A stretch of 9,330 nucleotides of DNA from Candidatus Mnemosynella bozhongmuii (GCA_014361165.1 JACIWD010000121.1:1-9330), one strand, 5' to 3'; counted from the stretch's first letter, positions 1 to 6,064 are shown. The notes: generated by a model not told the origin, from the letters alone. A program made the numbers and translations.

Positions 1-1
1 A

Positions 2-802
2 GTAAAATCTCTCTCACCGGAAAGAATCATAAGCACCCCGATCAGGACTGGTGGAGGTTTCGTGGAAATTCATCACGGAAAATATCCTGTTCCCGCTCCC
101 GCAACTCTCGAGATTCTAAGAAAATCGAACCTCCTCTTCAGAGGAGGACCTGTAGAGGAAGAGCTTTTAACACCCACAGGAGCAGCAATTCTTGCTCATT
201 TTGTGGAAAAATCTGAAAATTTTATACCTCCAATGAAAACAAGAGCAATTGGTTATGGGGCTGGCTCAAGAGACCTCAAAGTCCCGAATGTTCTCAGAGT
301 CATTTCAGGAGAGCTTGACAGTCTTCTTGTTGAAGATGAAATCGTTCTTCTTGAAACAAATGTTGATGACATAACTCCCGAAATTCTCGGGCACTTCGCA
401 GAGGAACTCATGCTCTCGGGGATGGCCCGTGATGTCTCAATCATTCCGGCTCTTATGAAGAAGGGGAGAAGCGGTCATCTCGTCAGGGTCATCACAGGCC
501 CTGAGGGTGCGGGAGAGGTATCGAGAAAAATGGTCTCTGAACTAGGAACTCTCGGAATAAGGATCATTCCCGTGAAGCACAGATTGATAGCTCTGAGGAG
601 AATCGAGAGAATTGAGGTGAAAATCGGGGGAAGAACCCATGAAGTCTCTGTTAAGGTTGCGGAAGATTCCGAGGGAAACATCCTGAACATCTCTCCCGAG
701 TATGAGGATTGCAGAAAAATCCATGAGCTCTCAGGAATCCCTCTTAAAGATGTCATGAGAATTGTTGAGGAACTGGCCTATCAGCGGGTGCAGAGGAGAT
801 GA
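2..802 (+). CDS. larC: LarC, nickel-pincer cofactor nickel insertion protein (5'-partial)
   Basis: LarC inserts nickel into the pyridinium-bisthiocarboxylate mononucleotide cofactor used by lactate racemase LarA and related enzymes. It acts in the cytoplasm. The reading frame is open to the left edge (266 residues visible), so the GTG at 62 is internal rather than the start: the residues before it (ending TPIRTGGGF) read smoothly into the family motif HGKYPVPAPAT at 74-106. Other family blocks are LTPTGAA (from 167), GYGAGSRDL (from 251) and the ETNVDDITPE block (from 353) that opens the C-terminal, nucleotide-binding part. Full-length LarC is about 400 residues, so roughly a third is missing. 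No frameshift splits the visible part, unlike the larC1/larC2 arrangement of some bacteria. The stop overlaps the radB start as ATGA, so the two are probably co-transcribed and coupled. No larA, larB or larE is visible. The family call is firm; the partner enzyme here is unknown. Confidence 0.9.
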   Translation, partial: VKSLSPERIISTPIRTGGGFVEIHHGKYPVPAPATLEILRKSNLLFRGGPVEEELLTPTGAAILAHFVEKSENFIPPMKTRAIGYGAGSRDLKVPNVLRVISGELDSLLVEDEIVLLETNVDDITPEILGHFAEELMLSGMARDVSIIPALMKKGRSGHLVRVITGPEGAGEVSRKMVSELGTLGIRIIPVKHRLIALRRIERIEVKIGGRTHEVSVKVAEDSEGNILNISPEYEDCRKIHELSGIPLKDVMRIVEELAYQRVQRR

Positions 803-1449
803 AGTTCTCAACCGGGAGCAGGAGGATAGACGAGCTTCTTGGAGGAGGATTTGAGAGCGGTATCATAACCCAGATTTACGGAGCTCCCGGAACGGGAAAG
901 ACAAACATAGCAATTCAGACTGCTGTTGAGTGTGCAAGAAGAGGGAAAAAAGCTGTGATAATAGATACGGAAGGACTCTCTGCTGAGAGAATTTCTCAGA
1001 TTGCAGGAGACGATCTTGAGAGAGTCTCAAAGCTCATCCTCATATACAGGCCGAGAAATCTGAATCAGCAGACATCTGCTTTGAGAGAGCTTCCCAGAGT
1101 TCTCGATAATACCGGAGTTGTCATCGTTGATTCGATAACATCCTTTTACAGATTTGAGCTCGCTCAGGACGAACTTGGAGCAAGAAAGGAGCTCGCTCAG
1201 CAGCTTGCTTTTCTGATGGGAGTCGCAAGAAAATATGATGTTGCGGTGATCGTCACAAATCAGGTTTATGCAGATATCGAGAGAAACGAGCTGCTTCCGG
1301 TTGGAGGACTCCTTCTCCAGCATGCATCAAAGGTAATTCTCGAGCTGAGAAGAGAGGGGAACAGAAGAATTGCGGTGCTCAGGAAGCACAGATCAAGACC
1401 TGAGGGTCTCAGCTGCGAGTTTGAGATAACCGGGAAGGGGGTTTTTTGA
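799..1449 (+). CDS. radB: DNA repair and recombination protein RadB
   Basis: RadB is the euryarchaeal RecA/RadA paralogue thought to assist or modulate RadA strand exchange. It is essentially an ATPase core that lacks the N-terminal helix-hairpin-helix domain of RadA. The 216-residue length matches the family. Visible motifs are the N-terminal TGSRRIDELLGGG lead-in, Walker A GAPGTGKT (residues 28-35), Walker B VVIVD (107-111), the TNQVY segment (153-157, motif equivalent to RecA L2 entry) and RKHRSRPEG (195-203). The ATG at 799 is the only sensible start: it overlaps the larC stop as ATGA, and GGGTG lies a few bases upstream inside larC. Its operon partner is a metal-cofactor gene, so the linkage looks like coupling of convenience rather than shared function. 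A T6 run covers the end of the gene and its stop. Confidence 0.95.
   Translation: MKFSTGSRRIDELLGGGFESGIITQIYGAPGTGKTNIAIQTAVECARRGKKAVIIDTEGLSAERISQIAGDDLERVSKLILIYRPRNLNQQTSALRELPRVLDNTGVVIVDSITSFYRFELAQDELGARKELAQQLAFLMGVARKYDVAVIVTNQVYADIERNELLPVGGLLLQHASKVILELRREGNRRIAVLRKHRSRPEGLSCEFEITGKGVF
1441..1447 (+). terminator. Possible oligo-T terminator at radB stop
   Basis: A GGGGG tract followed by six T residues runs into the radB TGA. Archaeal RNA polymerase can stop at T-runs without a hairpin, so the larC-radB transcript may end here. This fits the fresh TATA-like box just downstream for the next gene. Evidence is composition only. Confidence 0.3.
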
Positions 1450-1462
1450 GAAGACTCAACAG

Positions 1463-1470
1463 GTTTTTAT
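1463..1470 (+). promoter_or_regulatory. TATA-like box for the tautomerase gene
   Basis: GTTTTTAT is centred about 28 nt before the ATG at 1495, the spacing at which archaeal transcription would start on or beside the A of the ATG. No Shine-Dalgarno site precedes that ATG (the upstream bases are A/T-rich), which agrees with a leaderless mRNA. Confidence 0.45.
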
Positions 1471-1494
1471 CGATGTAAAAGAAATTAAAAAATC

Positions 1495-1698
1495 ATGCCG
1501 GTAGCTCAGATATATGTCTGGAAGGGTTTTTCCGATGAATCAAAGAGGAAGGTGATAGAGGGGATTACGGAAGTCTTTGCATCGCTTGAAATTCCGAAAG
1601 AGGCGGTTGAGGTCATCATCCACGAAATTCCGAAAGAAAACTGGGGAGTTGGCGGTGAGCAGGCAAGCATGAGATTCAGAGATGTGGAAGTACCCTGA
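1495..1698 (+). CDS. 4-oxalocrotonate tautomerase superfamily protein
   Basis: This 67-residue protein begins Met-Pro, so methionine removal would expose the N-terminal proline that is the catalytic base of this superfamily. The pattern PVAQIYVWKGFSDESK, the IPKEAVEV strand region and ENWGVGGEQAS align with the beta-alpha-beta fold of the 4-OT type; such proteins assemble into hexamers or similar oligomers. Against the Pseudomonas 4-OT sequence as I remember it, the two arginines that bind the dicarboxylate substrate (Arg11 and Arg39) are replaced here by Phe and Glu, so true 4-oxalocrotonate chemistry is unlikely. Substrate unknown. The start is fixed by the proline and by a TATA-like box about 28 nt upstream (probably leaderless). 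Its stop lies one base from the stop of the convergent LUD-domain gene. Confidence 0.85.
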   Translation: MPVAQIYVWKGFSDESKRKVIEGITEVFASLEIPKEAVEVIIHEIPKENWGVGGEQASMRFRDVEVP

Positions 1699-1699
1699 T

Positions 1700-3016
1700 T
1701 CAGCTTTTCATCCACTCTCCTCTTTTTTCAGGAGGCTCTCCGAATGGATTTCCAGTTCTCAGGATATTCTCTCTGATTCTCATGTGTGGCGGAAGCAGAA
1801 GCCCGAATTCCTCCCATGCCCTCCTCCTGAGCTCTCTGACTATCTCGTTAGAGGAGATTCTCGCCGGACATTTCTCAGAACAGGCACCGCAGTCAGTGCA
1901 GAAGTTCAGACCCTCCAGGAACGCTCTCCGGACACCGAAGATGTATGAGCCGAAGGACATTCCTATGCCTCCGAAGTATCCGCAGGAGTATTTCTCGCCG
2001 AGAGTCATGTAAACAGGGCATGAAGCCAGACACGAGCCGCAGTTCAAACAGTAGAGCATCTCTTCCAGTCCTTCTTCAAGAGCCTTTCTCCTTCCGTTGT
2101 CAAGAAGAATCACATGAACCTCCTGAGCTCCGTGCAATCCTACTGTTGTCTCAAGTCCAACATCAACGGTTTTTGAAGGACCTGTTATGAAGTTCACATA
2201 GGTTCCAAATCTCTGGCCTGTTCCGAAAAGGGTTGTGGCCTCAGCAACATTCAGACCATCCTCGAGAGTCGGAACAATCTTGTTTATTCCCGCTATCACA
2301 ATGTGCTTTGGAGGAATTCTGCTGACAAGCGAGATGTTTCCCTCGTTCTCAACGGTTATTATCGTTCCTGTTTCAGCAACTATTGCATTGGCTCCCGTGA
2401 TTCCGGCGTCAGCATTCAGAATGGCTCTTCTGACCCCTTCTCTTGAGGCATCTGTTATTGCCTGAGCATCCGGAGGAACCTCTCTTCCCGTCTCTCTTGA
2501 GAACACTTCTGCCCATCTCTCCTTTGAGATGTGAATCGCAGGGACAACCGGATGACATTCCTCTTCTCCGAGAAGCTGAACCACTCTGTCAGCCAGATCG
2601 GTCTCCACAACTTCTATACCTCTGGATTCGAGATATTCAACGATTCCAATCTCCCTGCATGCGTTGCTCTTTGATTTTACAACGAGTTTTGAGTCTCCGA
2701 GAATCTCCTCCACTATCTTTCTTGCCTCTTCAGAATCCTTCGCAAAATAAACCTTGCAGAGATTCTCCTCCATTTTCTTTGCTGCCATCTCAATATAGTA
2801 ATCAAGATTTTCGAGAACTTCCTTCTTCGCCTTTCTGATTCTCTCTCTCAGATCTTCCAGATCCTCCACTTCTCTGAAAACCCTGTCCTTTCTGCTGTTG
2901 AAGAGATTGAGTGCCTGGAGAATGCTCCTTATTTTATCCTCCTCTCCCCTGTCAACCCTGAGCTTCTCAAGAAGCCTCTCGTAGCTCTTCTTTGATTCCT
3001 CTGCATTCCAGCTCAT
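1700..3016 (-). CDS. LUD-domain iron-sulfur protein, LutB/LldF-like
   Basis: This 438-residue protein has a helical N-terminus, a LUD (lactate utilisation) domain at about residues 60-305, and a C-terminal dicluster ferredoxin part. The LUD core shows ITGANAIVAETGTII (206-220) and an HIVIAGINKIVPTLED stretch (238-253). The ferredoxin motifs are C323-x2-C326-x2-C329-x3-C333-P and C373-x2-C376-x2-C379-x3-C383-P, the pattern for two [4Fe-4S] clusters. The family includes LutB/LldF of bacterial L-lactate oxidation and related cytoplasmic electron-transfer complexes. Here it is translated from an ATG overlapping the stop of the upstream CCG-domain gene (ATGA), with a strong GGAGGTG site. The two products probably form one complex. 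No LutC-like gene is adjacent. The substrate could be lactate or another 2-hydroxy acid; the sequence does not decide. Confidence 0.85.
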   Translation of the reverse strand: MSWNAEESKKSYERLLEKLRVDRGEEDKIRSILQALNLFNSRKDRVFREVEDLEDLRERIRKAKKEVLENLDYYIEMAAKKMEENLCKVYFAKDSEEARKIVEEILGDSKLVVKSKSNACREIGIVEYLESRGIEVVETDLADRVVQLLGEEECHPVVPAIHISKERWAEVFSRETGREVPPDAQAITDASREGVRRAILNADAGITGANAIVAETGTIITVENEGNISLVSRIPPKHIVIAGINKIVPTLEDGLNVAEATTLFGTGQRFGTYVNFITGPSKTVDVGLETTVGLHGAQEVHVILLDNGRRKALEEGLEEMLYCLNCGSCLASCPVYMTLGEKYSCGYFGGIGMSFGSYIFGVRRAFLEGLNFCTDCGACSEKCPARISSNEIVRELRRRAWEEFGLLLPPHMRIRENILRTGNPFGEPPEKRGEWMKS

Positions 3017-3723
3017 CTCTCCACCTCCATGAGCTCTGAGACGAGCTCAAGAATGTCCATCACTCTGATTTTTTCAGAAGCATCTCTGAGGTTGTATTCG
3101 CAGAATGGACATGCAGATACGATCAGATCCACTCTCTTATCTTCGGCTTCCCTGATCTTATGGGAGGCAATTCTTTTTGAAAGCTCAGGAAAGGCTGACC
3201 TGACTCCTGCTCCTGCTCCGCAGCAAAGGGAATCCTCTCTGTTTCTCTCAAATTCAACGAGCTCTGCTTCAGGAATCATGGAAATTATCTCTCTCGGGGG
3301 TTCGTAAATTCCTGAGTGCCTTCCAAGATGGCAGGGATCGTGATACATGATTCTTGCCCTCATCGGAGATATTTTCAGCTCCCCTTTTTTGAGAAGCTCC
3401 GCAACAATCTCTGTGGTGTGAAGTATCTCGGCATTCATTTCGAGAACTTCCGGATAGTCGAATTTGAAGGTTCTGTAACATCCCGCACAGGTTGTGATAA
3501 TTCTATCATATTTCCCCAGAATTTCTGCATTCTCTCTTGCAGCTCTTTCAAAGGCATCCCTCTGACCCGTTCTGAGAAGAACAGATCCGCAACACTTCTC
3601 CCTCTCTCCAAGCACCTCGAAGTCAATTCCTCCCAGTTCCAGTATTTTTGCCGTTGCTCTTGCTATTGAGGGAACTCTGTAGGAAGCCATGCATCCCGCG
3701 TAATATAGAGTTCTCTCACTCAT
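3013..3723 (-). CDS. CCG-domain Fe-S protein, HdrD/LutA/GlpC-like
   Basis: A 236-residue protein made of two cysteine-rich CCG domains, the modules that bind unusual [4Fe-4S] clusters in heterodisulfide reductase HdrB/HdrD, GlpC and LutA. Counting from the ATG at 3723, the cysteines are C11, C44-C45, C79 and C82 in the first repeat, and C131, C167-C168, C205 and C208 in the second. Characteristic blocks are HDPCHLGRHSGIYEPPREII and LCCGAGAGVR. Length and two-domain layout match LutA/LldE, while the second-domain sequence looks more like HdrD/GlpC. It is the first gene of an operon with the LUD-domain protein. An in-frame GTG at 3732 is an alternative start. I prefer the ATG because GGGTG lies six bases before it and because the TATA-like element would place transcription start near 3735. 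Confidence 0.85.
   Translation of the reverse strand: MSERTLYYAGCMASYRVPSIARATAKILELGGIDFEVLGEREKCCGSVLLRTGQRDAFERAARENAEILGKYDRIITTCAGCYRTFKFDYPEVLEMNAEILHTTEIVAELLKKGELKISPMRARIMYHDPCHLGRHSGIYEPPREIISMIPEAELVEFERNREDSLCCGAGAGVRSAFPELSKRIASHKIREAEDKRVDLIVSACPFCEYNLRDASEKIRVMDILELVSELMEVER
3022..3028 (-). promoter_or_regulatory. Shine-Dalgarno site GGAGGTG of the LUD-domain gene
   Basis: GGAGGTG ends five bases before the ATG at 3016 and lies inside the last codons of the upstream gene. It fixes the start of the LUD-domain protein and suggests strong translation even within the overlapping operon. Confidence 0.7.
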
Positions 3724-3756
3724 TCCGGGCACCCATCTTAGTTTGTCCTCCCTCTC

Positions 3757-3766
3757 AGATTAATCT
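3757..3766 (-). promoter_or_regulatory. TATA-like palindrome upstream of the CCG/LUD operon
   Basis: AGATTAATCT is a perfect 10-base palindrome centred about 39 nt upstream of the ATG at 3723. On the minus strand it is preceded by purine-rich AGAA, as for a BRE. It may be the promoter, an operator, or both; it is not a canonical TATA box, so confidence is low. Confidence 0.3.
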
Positions 3767-3801
3767 TTCTAAGTTCTCTCACATCCAAAGCGTTTCAAGT
3801 A

Positions 3802-3824
3802 TCTGAATTGCCGGGGTTTTCAGA
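3802..3824. repeat. Inverted repeat in the divergent promoter region
   Basis: TCTGAA and TTCAGA flank an 11-base GC-rich spacer, ending about 12 bases before the nitroreductase TATA-like box. Flanking it is a near-direct repeat, CGTTTCAA (3791-3798) and CGCTTCAA (3827-3834). The position suits a regulator binding site for the nitroreductase or for both divergent units. No regulator gene is identified. Confidence 0.3.
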
Positions 3825-3835
3825 ATCGCTTCAAA

Positions 3836-3843
3836 TTTTTATA
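3836..3843 (+). promoter_or_regulatory. TATA-like box for the nitroreductase gene
   Basis: TTTTTATA, preceded by TCAAA, is centred about 29-30 nt before the ATG at 3869. The gap between box and ATG contains no clear Shine-Dalgarno site. This predicts a leaderless or nearly leaderless transcript. Confidence 0.5.
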
Positions 3844-3868
3844 GCCTGAAGTCGAATTACAGATCTGG

Positions 3869-4465
3869 ATGCCGCTGGATAGAATTCTTCTTCCAGAACC
3901 TGAAGTCAGCGGGTTGATGAGTGTGGAGACAGCTCTTATGAGGAGAAGAAGCATCAGAGAGTATTCTGATGAACCTCTGAGTCTCAGGGAGCTCTCTCAG
4001 ATTCTCTGGTCTGCTCAGGGTGTGAAGGAGGGAGGAAGGAGAACATCTCCGAGTGCGGGAGCAACCTATCCATTCGAGATTTTCGCTGCTGTTCGAGAAG
4101 TTGAAGAACTCGCAGCCGGAATCTATCACTATGATCCTTTTGAACATGCCATCAGAATGGTCAGAAGGGGAGATTTTTCAAAAGAGCTTCAGAGAGCATG
4201 TTTAAATCAGAGGTGGGTCGGAGAGGCCTCCGCAAATCTCGTGCTCGTTGCCCATTATGAGAGAACCACAAGATACTACGGTGAAAGAGGAATCAGATAT
4301 GTTCACATGGAAGCGGGTCACATAGGTCAGAACATCTATCTTCAGGCAACTGCCATGAATCTCGGAACTGTTGCAATAGGAGCATTTCACGATCATGAGG
4401 TTGCCGAAATCATAGGAACGAAGGGCTCTCCTCTATATGTCTTCCCTCTTGGCAGACTCCGGTAG
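3869..4465 (+). CDS. SagB-type nitroreductase family FMN oxidoreductase
   Basis: This 198-residue protein belongs to the nitroreductase fold: FMN-binding, usually dimeric, cytoplasmic. Visible blocks are RRRSIREYSDEPLS (25-38, flavin phosphate contact), GRRTSPSAGATYPFE (56-70, the SagB/ThcOx-type signature), and HMEAGHIGQNIYLQA followed by NLGTVAIGAF (146-173), ending with PLYVFPLGR as the family does. Relatives reduce or oxidise diverse substrates, including peptide azolines in the SagB group; nothing nearby (no YcaO-type gene) points to peptide modification, so a stand-alone redox role is more likely. The start is the ATG at 3869, supported by the TATA spacing. Its last 33 bases overlap, antisense, the end of the ASCH gene on the other strand. 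Confidence 0.88.
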   Translation: MPLDRILLPEPEVSGLMSVETALMRRRSIREYSDEPLSLRELSQILWSAQGVKEGGRRTSPSAGATYPFEIFAAVREVEELAAGIYHYDPFEHAIRMVRRGDFSKELQRACLNQRWVGEASANLVLVAHYERTTRYYGERGIRYVHMEAGHIGQNIYLQATAMNLGTVAIGAFHDHEVAEIIGTKGSPLYVFPLGRLR

Positions 4466-5002
4466 TCTCTGAAGCATCTCACCGCATCTTCTCAGAACAT
4501 CCCTTATTTTTCTCCTCTTTTCCAGTCCTCCGAGCCTCATTGCAGCCCTTCTTATGCTCCCGGATCTCAGAAAAATCTCGATAATTCTCCTCTCCTCATC
4601 TCTCAGTTCAAGCTTTTCGAGAGCTTCCCGGGCAATCTCTCTGAGGTCTTTATTACCATAATGGAGCTCATACGGGTCTCTCTCGCTCATCGCTTCAAAC
4701 TCAAATCTCACGAGATAGACCTCTCCTCTGTATCCCAGTCTCTCAAGCTCTCTCATCATCTCCTCTCTGCTCTCAAATCCATCAAGCTTTGCATCTTCAT
4801 CTGTAAGCTCCTCAACTCTCTTTTTCTCAACAGAGATTATTCTCGCGGTCCCTATGATTTTTCCTCCCGAATGCACAAAGACGGTATCTCCGGGTTTTAG
4901 GTTCACTTTCTTCCTTACTGTTGCTCTCTTTCTTCCTTTCAGTATTTCCTCGGCGAACTTTCCGGAGAAGGTGAGGTGCTTGAGCTTCCTCAATCTTTTC
5001 AC
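4433..5002 (-). CDS. ASCH-domain protein with C-terminal helix-turn-helix-like region
   Basis: The first 105 or so residues of this 189-residue protein form an ASCH domain (PUA-like beta-barrel, expected to bind RNA or modified nucleic acid): LTFSGKFAEEILKGRKRATVR (10-30), the LKPGDTVFV turn (35-43) and the LDGFESREEMMRELERL stretch (73-89). The rest is charged and helical. DEERRIIEIFLRSGSIRRAA with the following MRLGG resembles the HTH of sigma/anti-terminator-type factors, with two helices and a basic recognition helix through about residue 172. Such a fusion suggests a regulator reading both RNA and DNA, but that is inference. The start is GTG at 5002, closed upstream by an in-frame stop; a TTG at 4993 preceded by GGTGA is an alternative. 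The 3' end overlaps the nitroreductase by 33 bases. Confidence 0.78.
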   Translation of the reverse strand: MKRLRKLKHLTFSGKFAEEILKGRKRATVRKKVNLKPGDTVFVHSGGKIIGTARIISVEKKRVEELTDEDAKLDGFESREEMMRELERLGYRGEVYLVRFEFEAMSERDPYELHYGNKDLREIAREALEKLELRDEERRIIEIFLRSGSIRRAAMRLGGLEKRRKIRDVLRRCGEMLQRLPESAKREDI

Positions 5003-5154
5003 CTTCCTTCTGAAACCTCAGGAATTCTGAGCTCTAAAACCCGCGTCAGGGAACCGCTCTTCACAACTCGGCCAAAGCCTTCATTGTTCGGAGCAGTGAG
5101 GGCTGCATTTCTTAAATATGAGAATCTCACCCAATAAACTTTTTTGTTGAAGAT
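5003..5154. other. Intergenic region with GC-rich island; possible structured leader or small RNA
   Basis: This 152-base gap holds no convincing ORF. Bases 5041-5100 are 35/60 G+C, while the next 60 bases are 18/60. In thermophilic archaea of moderate GC, non-coding RNAs stand out as GC-rich. On the minus strand a TATA-like ATATTTAA (5112-5119) would start RNA near 5088, running through the island to a T4 run at 5036-5039. A small hairpin, CTCAG-loop-CTGAG (5017-5031), follows just before the ASCH start. This could be an 85-base leader of the ASCH mRNA or a separate RNA of about 50 nt. I cannot assign an RNA family. Confidence 0.3.
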
Positions 5155-5925
5155 TTAACTTCTGAATGGCTGAAGTTTCTCCAGCAGCTCGAGATCTCCC
5201 TTTGCATCGCCTGCGCATGTTGCTATTATTCCATCCACAACTCCCTCAAGCCTCTCTGCAAATTCCTCCACCCCATCCATCGTTGTCGTTGGTGACCACC
5301 CAATCTTTTTCAAAGTCTCTCTGTTCTTCTCGGTCTCTATCAGGAAATATGTGTATATTTGCTTCCCAAGTTCCCTGCAAACCTTTGCAACCTCTTCGAG
5401 CTTTGAGAAGCTCGTTTCTTCCAGCCTCATAAAAAATATAAAATCCCAGCTGTCTCTTGCCTTTGCAATGCAGTCCTCTAAGGGTCTTTTCGCAGTCACA
5501 AGCCCCCCAATTTTTATATTTGATTTCGTGATCTCCCTCAGAAAGTCTCTTCCCTCCTCAGGGCTTTTGAACTGAGCCAGAGCATCACCATAGGCTGGTT
5601 TATCTCCCCATAGCTGCTCAAGTCTCTCGGAATAGGGTTTGAATCTGAACATCGGGCCATCGACCACAAGCCCATCCACTCCAACTGCAGAAGCCGCTAA
5701 AGCCAGAGCTCCGGCTTCCACCGCACTTTTGTAGTGCAGAATGAAAACAGGGAGCACGGTTTTCTCAGGGTATTTCGTCTTTAAAACGCATCCCACGGCA
5801 GTCCCGCTGGGTGCAGGAATTCCTGAAGCGCTATCAGTTATGTTCCATCCATCCACGAGGTTCTTCGTCTCTTCCGCAAGATTCAGAAATTTTCTTGTTG
5901 GAACAAACTCGTGCAAAATCTTCAT
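5155..5925 (-). CDS. TIM-barrel protein resembling methylenetetrahydrofolate reductase
   Basis: This 256-residue soluble protein has alternating strand/helix texture like the FAD-linked MTHFR superfamily. It contains an early DGWNITDSASGIPAPSG block (25-41), reminiscent of the family's first-strand region; PVFILHYKSAVEAGALALAA (59-78); GVDGLVVDGP (82-91), in the place of the usual conserved strand after the helix; KIGGLVTAKRP (138-148); DFIFFMRLEE (161-170); and a C-terminal GVVDGIIATCAGD (228-240). It is a little shorter than bacterial MetF (about 290). The start ATG has GGTGA five bases upstream. It stands alone between a tRNA gene and the ASCH region. Methanopterin-using archaea normally rely on the F420-dependent Mer for the equivalent reaction, so a different substrate or a corrinoid-linked role is possible. 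The superfamily call is tentative; the function is not known. Confidence 0.5.
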   Translation of the reverse strand: MKILHEFVPTRKFLNLAEETKNLVDGWNITDSASGIPAPSGTAVGCVLKTKYPEKTVLPVFILHYKSAVEAGALALAASAVGVDGLVVDGPMFRFKPYSERLEQLWGDKPAYGDALAQFKSPEEGRDFLREITKSNIKIGGLVTAKRPLEDCIAKARDSWDFIFFMRLEETSFSKLEEVAKVCRELGKQIYTYFLIETEKNRETLKKIGWSPTTTMDGVEEFAERLEGVVDGIIATCAGDAKGDLELLEKLQPFRS

Positions 5926-5972
5926 TCAACTCACCGGGTTTTGAGTTTTTCACTCATCAGTAGGTTGGGAAG

Positions 5973-5980
5973 ATTAAAAA
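5973..5980 (-). promoter_or_regulatory. TATA-like box for the MTHFR-like gene
   Basis: Minus-strand TTTTTAAT preceded by an A-rich AAATCT segment, centred about 51 nt before the ATG at 5925. Transcription would begin near 5950 and give a leader of about 25 nt carrying the GGTGA site (5931-5935), so this gene appears leadered, unlike several neighbours. Confidence 0.45.
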
Positions 5981-6064
5981 AGATTTTCCGCGCTTTTGAT
6001 GAGCTCGTGCTCAGGTTTTTTCAAAGACGCTGTAATTTTTGGAAGGCATAGAAAAGGGATTTGA

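Noticed and set aside
62..64. GTG at 62 as the start of larC
   Set aside because: The frame is open to the left edge and the residues before it continue the LarC family motif, so the gene is truncated by the window.
2443..2838. 131-codon plus-strand frame opposite the LUD-domain gene
   Set aside because: Shadow of the Fe-S protein gene, rich in Leu/Pro/Ser from antisense GAG/AGA codons, with no domain-like pattern.
5055..5090. Complete C/D-box guide RNA in the GC-rich island
   Set aside because: Only a C'-like GTGAAGA and a CTGA are seen; true C and D' boxes and terminal pairing are missing, so only a generic non-coding candidate is kept.
6000..6021. Hairpin TGAGC-TCGT-GCTCA followed by GG and six T on the plus strand, like an intrinsic terminator
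   Set aside because: No plus-strand gene reads into it, the stem is only 5 bp, and bacterial-type hairpin terminators are not expected in this archaeon.
5999..6064. A 21-codon plus-strand frame starting MSSCSGFF between the MTHFR-like gene and the tRNA
   Set aside because: No promoter or Shine-Dalgarno site on that strand, antisense to the tRNA 3' flank and the MTHFR-like leader, and no recognisable composition.
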